From: CBDBBY01 sp965205055
Lineage (GTDB): Bacteria; Pseudomonadota; Alphaproteobacteria; Rhodobacterales; Rhodobacteraceae
Reading direction: 5' to 3'
NCBI GenBank assembly: GCA_965205055.1
Contig: OZ242030.1
Coordinates: 3,720,001 to 3,784,000, forward strand
Length of the DNA: 64,000 nucleotides
The position numbers were made by a program, and so were the translations under genes. This document shows positions 1 to 8,597 of this stretch, piece after piece (positions within the stretch are counted from its first letter, which is position 1; every line of letters starts with the position of its first letter). Below the pieces are notes generated by a model, which was given only the letters and a program-made list of their open reading frames with translations, was not told where the DNA came from and made no database searches.

Positions 1-548
1 TCAACGGTCAAAACGACTGGATAAACCATTCGCCGCTTATCAATATTGCGCAGAAAGCGGAAAGATCGTTCATTCAATCTGAGGGAGAGTGAAGTCAGGC
101 TAGGCGAACCATATCAAGCCCGTCAGGGGGACACGACATTTTCTAAGTGGCGTGTCGACAAAGTGCTGTCAATGAGGAAACTGACCACCGCTAAAAAATT
201 GTGTTTTCCATATTTTTCTGAATAGTAACACTCTTCCGTCAATACAGTCATTTAAATCAGTTTCCAGAGTAAGGAAATGAGACGATTCCGCGAGAACTTC
301 CGAGCGGTCAAGTACCTCGGAAACGCAACGCCGTGAAGTAAAACGGACTTGAGATGACAGTGATCTCCCTTCTGGCAATACTAAATGGCAAGTCGTCGTG
401 CTGTTCGTTCAACCACAAAAATGTTAAGCTATTCCCAGCATTCAGTTGCATGGTTGCATTCAAGTGTGGCGCAAAGCATAAAGACACTCGAGAAGGCAAT
501 TATTGACAAGCACTAAATCAAGAAGCTGAGGCGCGACATCTTGGTCGA
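1..548. other. Gene-free stretch
   Basis: I see nothing I can support here. Only short open frames (about 70 codons at most) occur on either strand, without family motifs or convincing ribosome binding sites. The stretch lies beyond the 3' end of the HEPN/AbiJ-like gene and looks A+T-richer than the chromosomal core, so it may be part of the same acquired segment. Confidence 0.5.
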
Positions 549-1520
549 TTATTCTATGGAATAGTTCTTCTCTGCGTTGGCCAGGAAAACGATGGCAGCG
601 GCCGTCATATGCAGCACAAAGCTGACGAGGTGATTTGGTACAGGCTGTGGCTCATTCCCCTGTCCATGCGCAGCTAGTTTGTTTCGCGCCGTGGGTACAC
701 CGCTTTCCAAGAGACTTCGTAACGCGTTGAACTGTTGTTGCCAAAATCGAGGAATAATCTCGTTTTTAAAGCAGATTTCGATCAAGTTTTTTACAGTCGC
801 TCCTGAGGCATAGCTCCATCCCCTTCTATCGCAGATCGACTTTAGAACGCTTTCAAGCGATTTAAGACATTCGTTGATTGCTTCCTTCGTCTGACCCTTC
901 TGGTAATGTTTGTGGGCTTTCAGGAACTCCTCCTGAGCACCAGCATACTCTTTCTGACTAAGAATTCTTAATGCGGGTTTAACAACTTCCGAATGGATGA
1001 ACTCGGAATCGATGCGAATGATCTGTCCTTTGTCGAAATAATATCCAACTCCATGTTCTTTGAACCTTTCATTGAGACCCCTTATAGCTAAGTCGGCAAT
1101 TTCGGAAGCGTTTTTTTTACCTAAATAGCTGTGGACACGGGATCGTACGTCAACAGCAGAAAACGATAGTTCTATAAAGTCCAAAGCATTTTCAGTATTT
1201 TTTAACTGCAAAAAGAACCCAAAAAGATCATTCATCACATTCCGTCTCTTAGTGTGCTTTGCAGGAAGATCTAAAATACCGTATTCACTACATAGTTTTT
1301 CTGATATTTCTTCATAACAATCACGCACATTTTTGACGACTGAGTCATCTGCTATAATTACAAAATCGGGAACAAGTTGATCCAGATTTCCCAACGATTT
1401 GCGCAATATATGAATTATCTGAACTCTCAACTGCCTCGGAAGGTTGTCATATTGATAAACGTCCGGCATTTCACCTCGAAGCTTCCGTTGGCGCTTCGAG
1501 TAAATTTCATTGATAAACAT
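549..1520 (-). CDS. AbiJ-like protein with C-terminal HEPN-type domain
   Basis: A 323-residue soluble protein starting with ATG. The C-terminal third is helical and carries the HEPN-type signature R-x5-H (R279-N280 to H285), the hallmark of HEPN ribonucleases used in abortive infection and toxin systems. The N-terminal about 190 residues resemble the AbiJ N-terminal domain seen in STM4504/CBY_0614-type proteins. Such proteins are proposed to act in the cytosol as anti-phage RNases; that role is family knowledge, not shown here. It stands alone, with no partner gene on either side, and lies next to a broken ISAs1 transposase and a tRNA-Thr. Its A+T-rich codon use differs from the core genes, which suggests transfer. 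I am fairly confident of the HEPN fold and less so of the exact AbiJ subclass. Confidence 0.6.
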   Translation of the reverse strand: MFINEIYSKRQRKLRGEMPDVYQYDNLPRQLRVQIIHILRKSLGNLDQLVPDFVIIADDSVVKNVRDCYEEISEKLCSEYGILDLPAKHTKRRNVMNDLFGFFLQLKNTENALDFIELSFSAVDVRSRVHSYLGKKNASEIADLAIRGLNERFKEHGVGYYFDKGQIIRIDSEFIHSEVVKPALRILSQKEYAGAQEEFLKAHKHYQKGQTKEAINECLKSLESVLKSICDRRGWSYASGATVKNLIEICFKNEIIPRFWQQQFNALRSLLESGVPTARNKLAAHGQGNEPQPVPNHLVSFVLHMTAAAIVFLANAEKNYSIE

Positions 1521-1689
1521 AATTAATGTCCAAAATTGCTAAGGCCATGCTTGTCAGCGTGAGTAATGCACCACGATGATGCATGACCATTTAATTCCTA
1601 TTGGTTCTGCCTTCAACACTGGTGCGCAGATTTGGCGTAGCTGGGGCAATAGAAATGCTACGCAAGCGCTAAGGCAGTGCCTTCGCACT

Positions 1690-2637
1690 TCAAAGCGCTT
1701 CGGCTAGCTTGGCTGCGCTGGCGATGAACTCGAGGCGATATTCCCGCACTTGCGCCGCCCTCAAGAGGCGCCTCCGAAACGACAGCTTGCCTTTCTTGAG
1801 GCGCACGATGTTCACAACCAGACGGAGGATCCCCGCGAGATTTTCCGGGCCGTGGCCTGCCCGGTTCCGAAGGTCGTCCTCCCGCATCTGGACGTCGAGA
1901 ACCCAATGCAGTTGGATCTTGATCGCCCAGTGATTCCGGACCGCCTTCAGAAAGTCCCGAGGGGACATCTTTCGGCTCATGATATAGTAGCGGGTCAGCC
2001 CGTCCGAGACGCGTACCGACTCGACCTTTCCGACCGCCGCGAGGCGCGGCCACCGGTGGGCGTCCTGCAGCGGGCCGATGTCGTGGGAAACCGTCGCGGT
2101 GCGCTGCGTGTGCATCGCGTCCGCGGTGACGACCGTGCCCTTGATGTCCAGCATCTCGAGCAACGCCGGCAGCGCCCGGATCTCGTTGGACTTCTCGTCG
2201 ACCGCCGCCTGGCCGAGCACGAGCCCGGCCCCCGGCGCGAAGGCGCTGGACAGATGCAGCGGCGAGAGCTCCTCCGCGCGCGAGAAGGTGCGCCGGAGCA
2301 CCTTGCCGTCGATCGCGATCTGCTGGACGCCCTCCGCCTCCAAGATCTTCGCCCAATCCGAAGCGAACCGCGCCCTCGCCGCCGCGAACGGCACCGGATC
2401 GATCATCCGGAATATCCGCGAGAACGAGTCGTGGCTGGGCACACCGTGCTCCAGACGCATGAATTGGCGCAGAAACCCCTCGTTGTTCTTCGCGTAATCC
2501 GCCATGTCGACGCAAGTCTGCCCGCCGCACAGGCTGGAAAACACCGCGATCATCAGCATTTCGACAAAGTTGTGGCGAGTCGCGTTGCTTGTCCTCGGAT
2601 CCTCCACATCTTAGAATATTTGACGGAATTTTTCCAT
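1690..2637 (-). pseudogene. ISAs1-family transposase, inactivated
   Basis: DDE transposase of the ISAs1 family. The family landmarks are readable: the N-terminal part with EHGVPSHDSFSRIFR, the catalytic-region start at VVTADAMHTQR, and the C-terminal HWVLDVQMRED...GHGPENLA. Two lesions are visible. First, the natural start appears to be the ATG at 2637, but an in-frame TAA follows eight codons later (MEKFRQIF-stop-DVEDPR); the remaining frame can only begin at a GTG near 2607. Second, after HTQR the sequence jumps directly to TATVSHDIG. This removes about 60 residues that normally hold the conserved KGNQ segment, which explains the length of about 305 instead of about 370 residues. I could not identify convincing terminal inverted repeats or a target duplication. 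A longer overlapping frame on the same strand is a shadow. Confidence 0.85.
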
Positions 2638-2760
2638 TGTCTGTCTCTTTGCTCTGCTCGGAGCGGCTCATGCCGCCTCTTTCGGAGAGCAGTATAAAGC
2701 AAAGGAGAATCAAATGCGATAGCAGTGGCGGCAAGGCAATATGAACGGGTCTTCAAATGA

Positions 2761-2884
2761 TCAGTTGAGCGGGGGTGTTATCCGGTACCGCGCATTCAGC
2801 TCGAACACCCCGATGTCGGTTGGTCCCCGACCGAACTGCTTGCCGATGACTTCGTGAATGCCGACATCCCTATAAGGTTCTATA
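2761..2884 (-). pseudogene. Possible C-terminal gene fragment, unrecognised
   Basis: About 40 codons remain open on the minus strand, ending in DIGVFELNARYRITPPLN-stop. The segment reads like the end of a real protein because composition and codon use are protein-like, and an upstream in-frame TAG cuts it off. The DIGVFE motif resembles C termini of some beta-helix proteins, but this is only a resemblance. It lies just outside the ISAs1 remnant and may be the residue of a gene destroyed by that insertion. Confidence 0.2.
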
Positions 2885-3165
2885 AAACGCCAATACAGAG
2901 GCTAATCCAAGGAAACTCTACCGAATCCCGAAAACCTCCACCAAAAATACAACTTAAAGAAGTAAATTCAATGCGTTGACAGAATTGTACCAAACACCAG
3001 ATTGACGGATGCGAATCACGCAATATCGGAGTTCAGGAGACGGCAGTTCACGGCTGGAGCAATCAATCCACATGAATTCCATCTGGCGATTCGACAAAAC
3101 GAATTTTCGGGGCATCTCAAATCGGGCTTTTTCGGTACGTCCGCATCTGATATGATACCAGCCGC
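2885..3165. other. Intergenic, upstream of tRNA-Thr
   Basis: No gene is seen. This A+T-rich stretch contains the promoter region of the tRNA gene. A TTGACAG at about 2976 could be a -35-like element, but no well-placed -10 partner is obvious. Confidence 0.4.
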
Positions 3166-3241
3166 GCCGGTGTAGCTCAGCAGGTAGAGCGGGTCATTCG
3201 TAATGACTAGGTCGGGGGTTCGAGTCCCTTCACCGGCACCA
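3166..3241 (+). tRNA. tRNA-Thr (anticodon CGT)
   Basis: The full cloverleaf can be drawn. The acceptor stem GCCGGTG pairs with CACCGGC, the D arm is GCTC/GAGC, and the anticodon stem GGTCA/TGACT closes on the loop TTCGTAA with anticodon CGT, which reads ACG (Thr). The T arm is GGGGG-TTCGAGT-CCCTT. The discriminator base is A and CCA is encoded (3239-3241). Length is 76 nt. No integrase gene or duplicated 3' end is visible nearby, so I do not call it an attachment site. Confidence 0.95.
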
Positions 3242-3574
3242 TCGACCGGCGTTGGTTGTTAGCCCAGTGCTGCGCAGCAAGGGAAAATCAGAGACGCAGT
3301 GCGGCTTTTGTCTCAATTCGTCAGCGGCTGAAGTTGCGAATCTGTTCCTGGATCGCTTGGAAAGGAGATTGCTTTTACCATGGGATCCGCACCCACGGCT
3401 GCCGTGTCCTGCTTTGCGAATTCAGAATCCGGTGATTCCGAGTTTTGTCGGCCCATAGCGGTTGAATGAGCGATTCATGAAAAGTGTCGAACAGCGAATC
3501 TCGCATTCAACCAGTTGCATTGTCTCTGAAGTTGCAACCTGAATTCCTGCAGAAATGGCGATGCGACTTGACGC
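3242..3574. other. Gene-free stretch after tRNA
   Basis: About 330 bases without a supportable gene; only one short frame without motifs. No copy of the tRNA 3' end was seen here. Confidence 0.45.
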
Positions 3575-3625
3575 TTGGACGGCCGGCAGCATAATCCAGC
3601 ATCATTTTTCGACTTGTCAGCAGAC

Positions 3626-4300
3626 ATGTTTGTATCTACTCAAGAGTTGGCCGAACAGACACGGAGTTATCAGGCAATGCGCAGACCTTACAAGCGCGTG
3701 ACGCGCTATCCGACCAATCTAAACATTCCGATGTCCAATGATATGCGTACCGCTTTGGAGGAGATTGCCGACAGGTCGGATATTCCTGTCGTAGAAGCGG
3801 CAAGAAGGGTCATCAGCCGCGGATTGAAGGTAGTCGGCGACGCCGCCGTTGAAGAGCAGCCGCAATCTCTGACCGCGGCTTCTGCTCCTGCAGGCACCGT
3901 GCCGCCTGGCGGTGTGGCCTTGACGCCGCTGCATTGGGCGGCGCTGGCCGGCAATGCGCCTGCAGTTGAGTCGCTCATTGCGCTCGGCGCGGATCTCAAG
4001 GCAAAAGATGGCGGCTGGGCGCCCCTGCATGCCGCAGCCTTGGGAGGAAATCCCGCAGTCATCAACGAAATCGCAAAAGGCGGGGCAGACGTCGACGCCC
4101 GCGACGAGACAAGCAGTTCACCGCTTCACTGGGCCGCGCTTGCGGGCAATTCGTCGGCGGTTGAAGCGCTGATTGAAGCCGGTGCGGACGCGACCGCGCG
4201 GGACCGCGAAGGTCTTCTTCCGTATGATCGCGCGCACGAAAGACTCAGGAACACGTCTGCCTACAAGCAACTTGAGCTTGCCCGGTGGAATTCGGGATAA
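3626..4300 (+). CDS. Ankyrin-repeat protein with RHH-like N-terminal segment
   Basis: About 224 residues from the ATG at 3626. A TTG at 3575 would add 17 residues, and an ATG at 3677, which has the best-placed GGAG, would remove 17; the start is uncertain. The N-terminal part (TNLNIPMSNDMRTALEEIAD...VEAARRVISRGL) follows the strand-helix-helix pattern of ribbon-helix-helix proteins. After a Pro/Ala-rich linker come three ankyrin repeats with the typical TPLHWAALAGN, APLHAAALGGN and SPLHWAALAGN starts and a partial fourth. There is no signal peptide or membrane segment, so it is likely cytosolic. Ankyrin repeats bind proteins; the RHH part may dimerise or bind DNA. It is monocistronic. The combination is unusual and its function is unknown. 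Confidence 0.7.
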   Translation: MFVSTQELAEQTRSYQAMRRPYKRVTRYPTNLNIPMSNDMRTALEEIADRSDIPVVEAARRVISRGLKVVGDAAVEEQPQSLTAASAPAGTVPPGGVALTPLHWAALAGNAPAVESLIALGADLKAKDGGWAPLHAAALGGNPAVINEIAKGGADVDARDETSSSPLHWAALAGNSSAVEALIEAGADATARDREGLLPYDRAHERLRNTSAYKQLELARWNSG

Positions 4301-4444
4301 GGGCGAGGCCGTTTGCTGAACGATTTGCGTTGGGGATCGGCAAATAGATTCATTTTGTTCGCTTTCTGAAGCGTTCGGACGTGGAAGTTCGTCGATAATT
4401 CCTCGTGCCGAGCAATTCGAAAGGGGCTCGGCGGGCCGCAAGGA

Positions 4445-5585
4445 TCAATGAAGCAATCGTTTAGGCTCCTCCAGCATCCGAACGATGCCGGACAGAAATC
4501 TTGCCGCTTCAACGCCGTCTATGATTCTGTGGTCGCAGGTGAAATCAAGCGGAACGAAAGGTTCGGGATTGAATTTCGTCCCTTTACAGACCGGCTCGAC
4601 AGACATTCGCGAGACGCCCGGCATCGCGGCTCAAGGCAGGTTGATGATCGGCGTGAGGCCGGTCCGCGATTCCCGCCGAATATTTGAGACGGACATTGAG
4701 GCGCCGCCGAGTTCGGATTGCAGAGCTTTCGGCACCTTGCGCGGTCCGCTAGGAGCGTGTCCGAGAAATATCCGTCGCTGAATTTGACGGAAGTTTTCGG
4801 TACAGCATATAGGAAATGGTGGTCGTTGTATCTATATGTTGCGCTACATAACATCAATTAATCTGCGTATATTGGCGACGTTACGAATACTCGGACACGC
4901 TCCTAGGTCGCGAAGTTCTTGCGCCAGTGCTTTTAGCCCCTTCTTGTCCGCATGTCGGATGACAGGCACCACCAAGCCGTACGGGGTATCGACAGCGACG
5001 CCGACAGACACGTATCTCTTGCGCCAAAGCGTTTTCCCGTCGGCGGACAATGATGAATTGAATTTCGGAAACTTGCGCAGGACTCTGGCGAGCGCAGATA
5101 TCTGGAACGCGACAGCGGTGATTTTGCTTCCTGTTTCCGCCAAGCGGAGATTCAAGTCGCGTCGGGCCGATTCGAGTTTCGCGCGGTTCGCGCGAGGGCT
5201 GGTCGTAACTTGGGGAACTGCGGAGGCGGCAGCCGCAAGGTTCGCCGCCGCTATTTCAAGGCGGGATCTGTTTTGCGCGCGAACGGGTCCGCATGCGGAA
5301 AGATCCACATCCCAATGGTTTGGACGGCACTGTTTTTCAGATTGTTTCTCCGCGATCTTTCGCTCGACATCCGCCCGCGAAATTGCTTCCCAATTCGGTT
5401 GCAAGTCGTTCCAATTCAACCTTGTTGCGAACGGCAAGGCGTCTCGCCGAAGGGCTTGCGATGATTTCACTCATTGAACAGAACTCGCTCAGCAAGTTCG
5501 GCCGAATGCGACTCAATTCATCCCCTTTGAATTCAGCGACGAGTATTGCGCACTCCGCTTTCAAGATTTTCAAAGGATATGGCAT
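4445..5585 (-). pseudogene. Lipoyl-less catalytic E2 (acyltransferase) pseudogene
   Basis: Remains of a 2-oxo-acid dehydrogenase E2 with a peripheral-subunit-binding domain (ASPSARRLAVRNKVELERL) and a catalytic acyltransferase domain, but no lipoyl domain. The 3' end still encodes FTCDHRIIDGVEAARFL with the active-site HxxxDG motif, ending with the stop at 4445-4447. Lesions: a frameshift near 5410 splits the binding domain before ISRADVERKI; a 150-bp MITE sits at 4753-4902; a second frameshift lies near 4735; and an in-frame TGA lies at 4631-4633. The frame beginning at 5585 overlaps the end of the preceding lipoyl gene, which suggests translational coupling before decay; an internal ATG at 5463 (MSEIIASP) is an alternative start. 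It is the last gene of the catabolic operon and would have supplied the acyltransferase activity that its neighbour lacks. Confidence 0.8.
4753..4902. mobile_element. 150-bp MITE with IS5-type ends and CTAG target duplication
   Basis: A non-coding 150-bp insertion in the E2 pseudogene. Its ends are a perfect 13-bp inverted repeat, GAGCGTGTCCGAG at 4753-4765 and CTCGGACACGCTC at 4890-4902. It is flanked by CTAG on both sides (4749-4752 and 4903-4906). A 4-bp YTAR target duplication is typical of IS5-group elements, so this is probably a non-autonomous derivative of an IS5-family element. Removing it joins the two parts of the E2 reading frame at RDL-AD, which confirms it as a discrete insertion. 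No full-length parent is seen in this window. Confidence 0.85.
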
Positions 5586-6604
5586 ATGGGGTTTTCCAGT
5601 CTCATCGCTAGATTTTGAAGTAAAGCGGCCGCGGTGGGCACAGGGGTGTCGCGCTCGACGAATCGCAAACGCAGTTTCAGGGCGTCGCCGATCGGCGATC
5701 GGGAAACGGTCAGCATCGGGACATCGCTCTCGCCGCCTGGGCGGAAATCGTCGAAGCGAGTTCCGATCAGGTCGCAGACGACAACATCCGGCATATTGTC
5801 AGCGTCAGCGCGCGAGGATGCGGCGTTTGCCAGACCTGCGCTATCGGGAATTTCGAATTGTCGATTCATCCCGTCGGGCGCGACCGAAACCAACTCGACC
5901 AAAACTGTGCCGGTGATTTCTTTTGCATATCTGTACGAAGCGGCGGCAAATGCCGCTATTGCAGTGGATCGTTCGATTTCGACGCCGTCCTTTTCGGCAA
6001 GCTCAAGCAGCGCGTTGAACTCCAATCCCGAGACCTCGGTCGAAATCATCGCTTGCGTCGAAACGGGCACCCGGTCGATGGCCGATTGAACTTCTGCGAA
6101 GTGAATCGGCTCCGAAACTCCGCTTCGCACCAAGCGCCGCAGATCAACACCTTTTGTTTTCGCAAGGTATCGGGCCTTGGGAGATGCGAGAACGCGCCGA
6201 GGCGCGTTCGACTTGTCTTTTTCTGAAGGCAACGACGCAGTTTCCCGCGAACGCTGAGCGGGCTTTGTTGCCGTTGCGTCTTCTCCTCCGGCATTCGAGC
6301 TCGTCGAGTTACCTGTTTTCTCCAATGGCTCCGCAGGTTTTCGGCAGTCAACTGCATTGGAACTTGCATCGGTTTCGATGAAGGCAACTGTTTCGCCGAC
6401 CGCGACTTCGGTGCCGGCTTCCACTCCGAGGGTCGCGACGATTCCGGAAGCGCCGGCTTCCACTTCCATGGTTGCTTTGTCGGTTTCGACTTCCATCAGG
6501 ACGTCATCAGCCTCGACCTTGTCGCCGACGGCTTTCATCCAGGATAGAACAACCCCGAAATCCTGGGCCATGCCGAGTTGCGGCATGATGACCTCATGCC
6601 GCAC
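5570..6604 (-). CDS. Lipoyl/E3-binding protein with degenerate E2 catalytic domain (E3BP-like)
   Basis: About 344 residues from a GTG at 6604, chosen because MRHEVIMPQLGM matches normal lipoyl-domain N termini; an ATG at 6619 would overlap the E1beta gene by 26 bases. Domains: lipoyl domain (residues 1-75) with the lipoylation site ETDKA (K43), an Ala/Glu/Ser-rich linker, an E3-binding domain (about 143-178, VLASPKARYLAKTKGVDL), and a region that aligns with the acyltransferase domain. At the active-site position the HxxxDG motif is replaced by VERDTPV, so it should be catalytically dead, like the eukaryotic pyruvate dehydrogenase protein X. Probable role: swinging arm and E3 anchor for the E1 encoded upstream. 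The partner that kept HRIIDG is the adjacent pseudogene, so this complex may no longer work unless another E2 substitutes. Confidence 0.75.
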   Translation of the reverse strand: MRHEVIMPQLGMAQDFGVVLSWMKAVGDKVEADDVLMEVETDKATMEVEAGASGIVATLGVEAGTEVAVGETVAFIETDASSNAVDCRKPAEPLEKTGNSTSSNAGGEDATATKPAQRSRETASLPSEKDKSNAPRRVLASPKARYLAKTKGVDLRRLVRSGVSEPIHFAEVQSAIDRVPVSTQAMISTEVSGLEFNALLELAEKDGVEIERSTAIAAFAAASYRYAKEITGTVLVELVSVAPDGMNRQFEIPDSAGLANAASSRADADNMPDVVVCDLIGTRFDDFRPGGESDVPMLTVSRSPIGDALKLRLRFVERDTPVPTAAALLQNLAMRLENPICHIL

Positions 6605-7589
6605 GAAAGAGATCTCCATTGACGGCCTTGCGTGCGCATTCGGCGATCAATTCCGGCGTCGGGACCGTAAGGTCTTCAAGCACGGGCGAAAACGGAATTG
6701 GAACATCCATAGCTCCCAAACGTTGAACCGGCGCATCGAGGTAGTAGAACGCGCATTCGGATATTCGCGCCGCTATTTCGGCGGCAACTCCGTAATTCCG
6801 GTGCCCCTCGTCGATTACGATTGCGCGAGACGTCTTGCGCACCGAAGCGAATATGGTTTCTTCGTCGAGCGGAGAGATGGTGCGTGGATCTATCACTTCC
6901 GCGCTGATGCCGTCATTCCAAAGCAATTCCGCAGCCGCGATCGCAGCCTGCACCATCGAGGACGTGCCGACGAATGTGATATCGGCGCCCTCTCGCACGA
7001 CGGACGCTTCGCCTAGCGGCAACAGGTATTCCGTTTCCGGAACCTGCGCTTTTTCCTGATAGGTCATCTTGTCTTCAAAGATGACGACCGGATTGTCGTC
7101 TCGGACCGCCGACTTCATCAGTCCTTTCGCCTCGTACGCCGTCGCTGGCATGCAAACTTTCAATCCCGGAATGTGGGCCACCAGCGCATGCAGGGATTGG
7201 CTATGCTGCGCCGCGGACCTGCGGGTCGCGCCCATGTTGGTGCGCAGCACCATGGGAACGTTCAGCTTGCCCCCTGACATGTAATGGGTTTTCGCCGCTT
7301 GATTGCAAAGCTGGTCCATTATTAGGAACAGGAAGTCGCCGAACATCAGATCGACGATTGGCCGAAGGCCCGTCATGGCCGCGCCGACGGCGATCCCTGT
7401 GAATCCCGGCTCCGAAATCGGCGTATCGATCACCCTGTCCGGCCCGAACTCTTCGACAAGGCCCGACAGAATCTTGAACGGCGTTCCCGCCTCCGCAACG
7501 TCTTCGCCCAGAAGAATGACCTTCGGATCGCGCCTCATTTCCTCCGCGATCGCTTCGTTGACGGCCTTGGAGAGCGATATTTCCCTCAT
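6594..7589 (-). CDS. acoB: 2-oxo acid / acetoin dehydrogenase E1 component, beta subunit
   Basis: 331 residues, the full length for E1-beta. The sequence reads MREISLSKAVNEAIAEEM, GEDVAEAGTPF, DTPISEPGFTGIAVGAA, then a C-terminal transketolase-type domain with DPRTISPLDEETI. With the alpha subunit it forms the thiamine-diphosphate-dependent E1 heterotetramer that decarboxylates a 2-oxo acid or cleaves acetoin and passes the acyl group to lipoyl-E2. It follows the alpha gene by 10 bases and overlaps the lipoyl protein gene, a normal operon arrangement. It resembles acetoin dehydrogenase E1 more than housekeeping pyruvate dehydrogenase in length and gene order, but substrate cannot be fixed from sequence alone; the symbol is tentative. 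Confidence 0.85.
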   Translation of the reverse strand: MREISLSKAVNEAIAEEMRRDPKVILLGEDVAEAGTPFKILSGLVEEFGPDRVIDTPISEPGFTGIAVGAAMTGLRPIVDLMFGDFLFLIMDQLCNQAAKTHYMSGGKLNVPMVLRTNMGATRRSAAQHSQSLHALVAHIPGLKVCMPATAYEAKGLMKSAVRDDNPVVIFEDKMTYQEKAQVPETEYLLPLGEASVVREGADITFVGTSSMVQAAIAAAELLWNDGISAEVIDPRTISPLDEETIFASVRKTSRAIVIDEGHRNYGVAAEIAARISECAFYYLDAPVQRLGAMDVPIPFSPVLEDLTVPTPELIAECARKAVNGDLFRAA

Positions 7590-7599
7590 TGATGCATCC

Positions 7600-8586
7600 T
7601 TACGCCGCTTCCTTGAAGACGTGGGCGCTCACCTCCGACAATGGCGGATACGGCGCTTCCAAAGCATATTGGACCGCGGCCGCCGCCTCCGCTTCAACTT
7701 CGCTTGCAACGCCGGACAGCTCCTCCTCCATGGCGATCTTTTCCGATTCAAGCCACGCACCGAAGTTCCTTATGGGATCCTTGTTGCTTTTCCACTCCGT
7801 CTCCTCTTCTTCGGACCGGTAGTATTTCCGGTTGATGTCGCCCACGTGGTGCCCGTGAAACCGGTAGGTTTCCAGGATCGCGAAGGACGGTCCGCCGCCT
7901 CTGCGAGCTTTTTCCACAAAGCCGCCGGCGAGTTCGTTGACTGCGAGGACGTCTTGCCCGTCGACCGTCTGCGCTTCGATTCCGAAAGCCTCCGCGCGCG
8001 CCGTCAATTTTCCTGCCGCCATTTCGGAGACATGGGTGTATTCGCCGTAAAGGTTGTTTTCGCATGCGTAGATGACAGGGAGGTTCCAGAGCGCCGCCAT
8101 GTTCATGCATTCGTAAAGCAGACCTTGCCCGAGCGCTCCGTCTCCCAGAAAGCAGACCGAAACCGAGCCGGTTCCAAGTTGCTTCGCAGTCAACGCCGCC
8201 CCTGTCGCGATACCGGCCGATCCCCCGACGATGGCGTTCGCGCCGAGGTTTCCGTTGTCTTGGTCCGCGATGTGCATCGACCCGCCTTTGCCTCGGCAAT
8301 AGCCTTCGGACTTTCCCAAGAGCTCGCAGAACATCCTCGACAGATCCGCGCCTTTCGCCAAGCAATGCCCGTGCCCCCGGTGAGTCGACGTTATGTGGTC
8401 GGTCCGGTCCAGCGCTTCGCAGATTCCGACCGCCACCGCTTCCTGGCCGATGTACAAGTGGGTCAGCCCGGGCATCTTGCCGGAGAGATAAAGTTTCTGG
8501 GCATTCTCCTCGAATGCTCGGATGCGCCGCATTTGCCGGTACATCCGCATGTAGGACTCGTCGTTGCGCGTCGCGCCGTCGGACAT
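7600..8586 (-). CDS. acoA: 2-oxo acid / acetoin dehydrogenase E1 component, alpha subunit
   Basis: 328 residues from the ATG at 8586, preceded by GAGGAG at a workable distance; the open frame extends further upstream into the M24 gene but that part is not homologous. The thiamine-diphosphate motif is complete: GDGALGQGLLYECMN followed by LPVIYACENN. The substrate-side motif THRGHGHCLAKG is also typical of E1-alpha. It pairs with the beta subunit encoded 10 bases downstream. Upstream lies the M24-family gene in the same operon. Its reaction is thiamine-dependent decarboxylation or cleavage feeding a lipoyl E2. Acetoin or another alpha-hydroxyketone is the likeliest substrate by family, but the ABC importer in the operon suggests that a polyol or sugar-derived compound enters the pathway. 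Confidence 0.87.
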   Translation of the reverse strand: MSDGATRNDESYMRMYRQMRRIRAFEENAQKLYLSGKMPGLTHLYIGQEAVAVGICEALDRTDHITSTHRGHGHCLAKGADLSRMFCELLGKSEGYCRGKGGSMHIADQDNGNLGANAIVGGSAGIATGAALTAKQLGTGSVSVCFLGDGALGQGLLYECMNMAALWNLPVIYACENNLYGEYTHVSEMAAGKLTARAEAFGIEAQTVDGQDVLAVNELAGGFVEKARRGGGPSFAILETYRFHGHHVGDINRKYYRSEEEETEWKSNKDPIRNFGAWLESEKIAMEEELSGVASEVEAEAAAAVQYALEAPYPPLSEVSAHVFKEAA

Positions 8587-8597
8587 CTCCCTGCTCC

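Noticed and set aside
1658..2734. 358-codon frame in another frame over the ISAs1 remnant
   Set aside because: Gly/Arg-rich shadow; the transposase homology is in the 1690-2637 frame.
3166..3241. tRNA-Thr as an integration site for the segment at 0.5-3 kb
   Set aside because: No integrase gene and no duplicated 3' tRNA end could be found.
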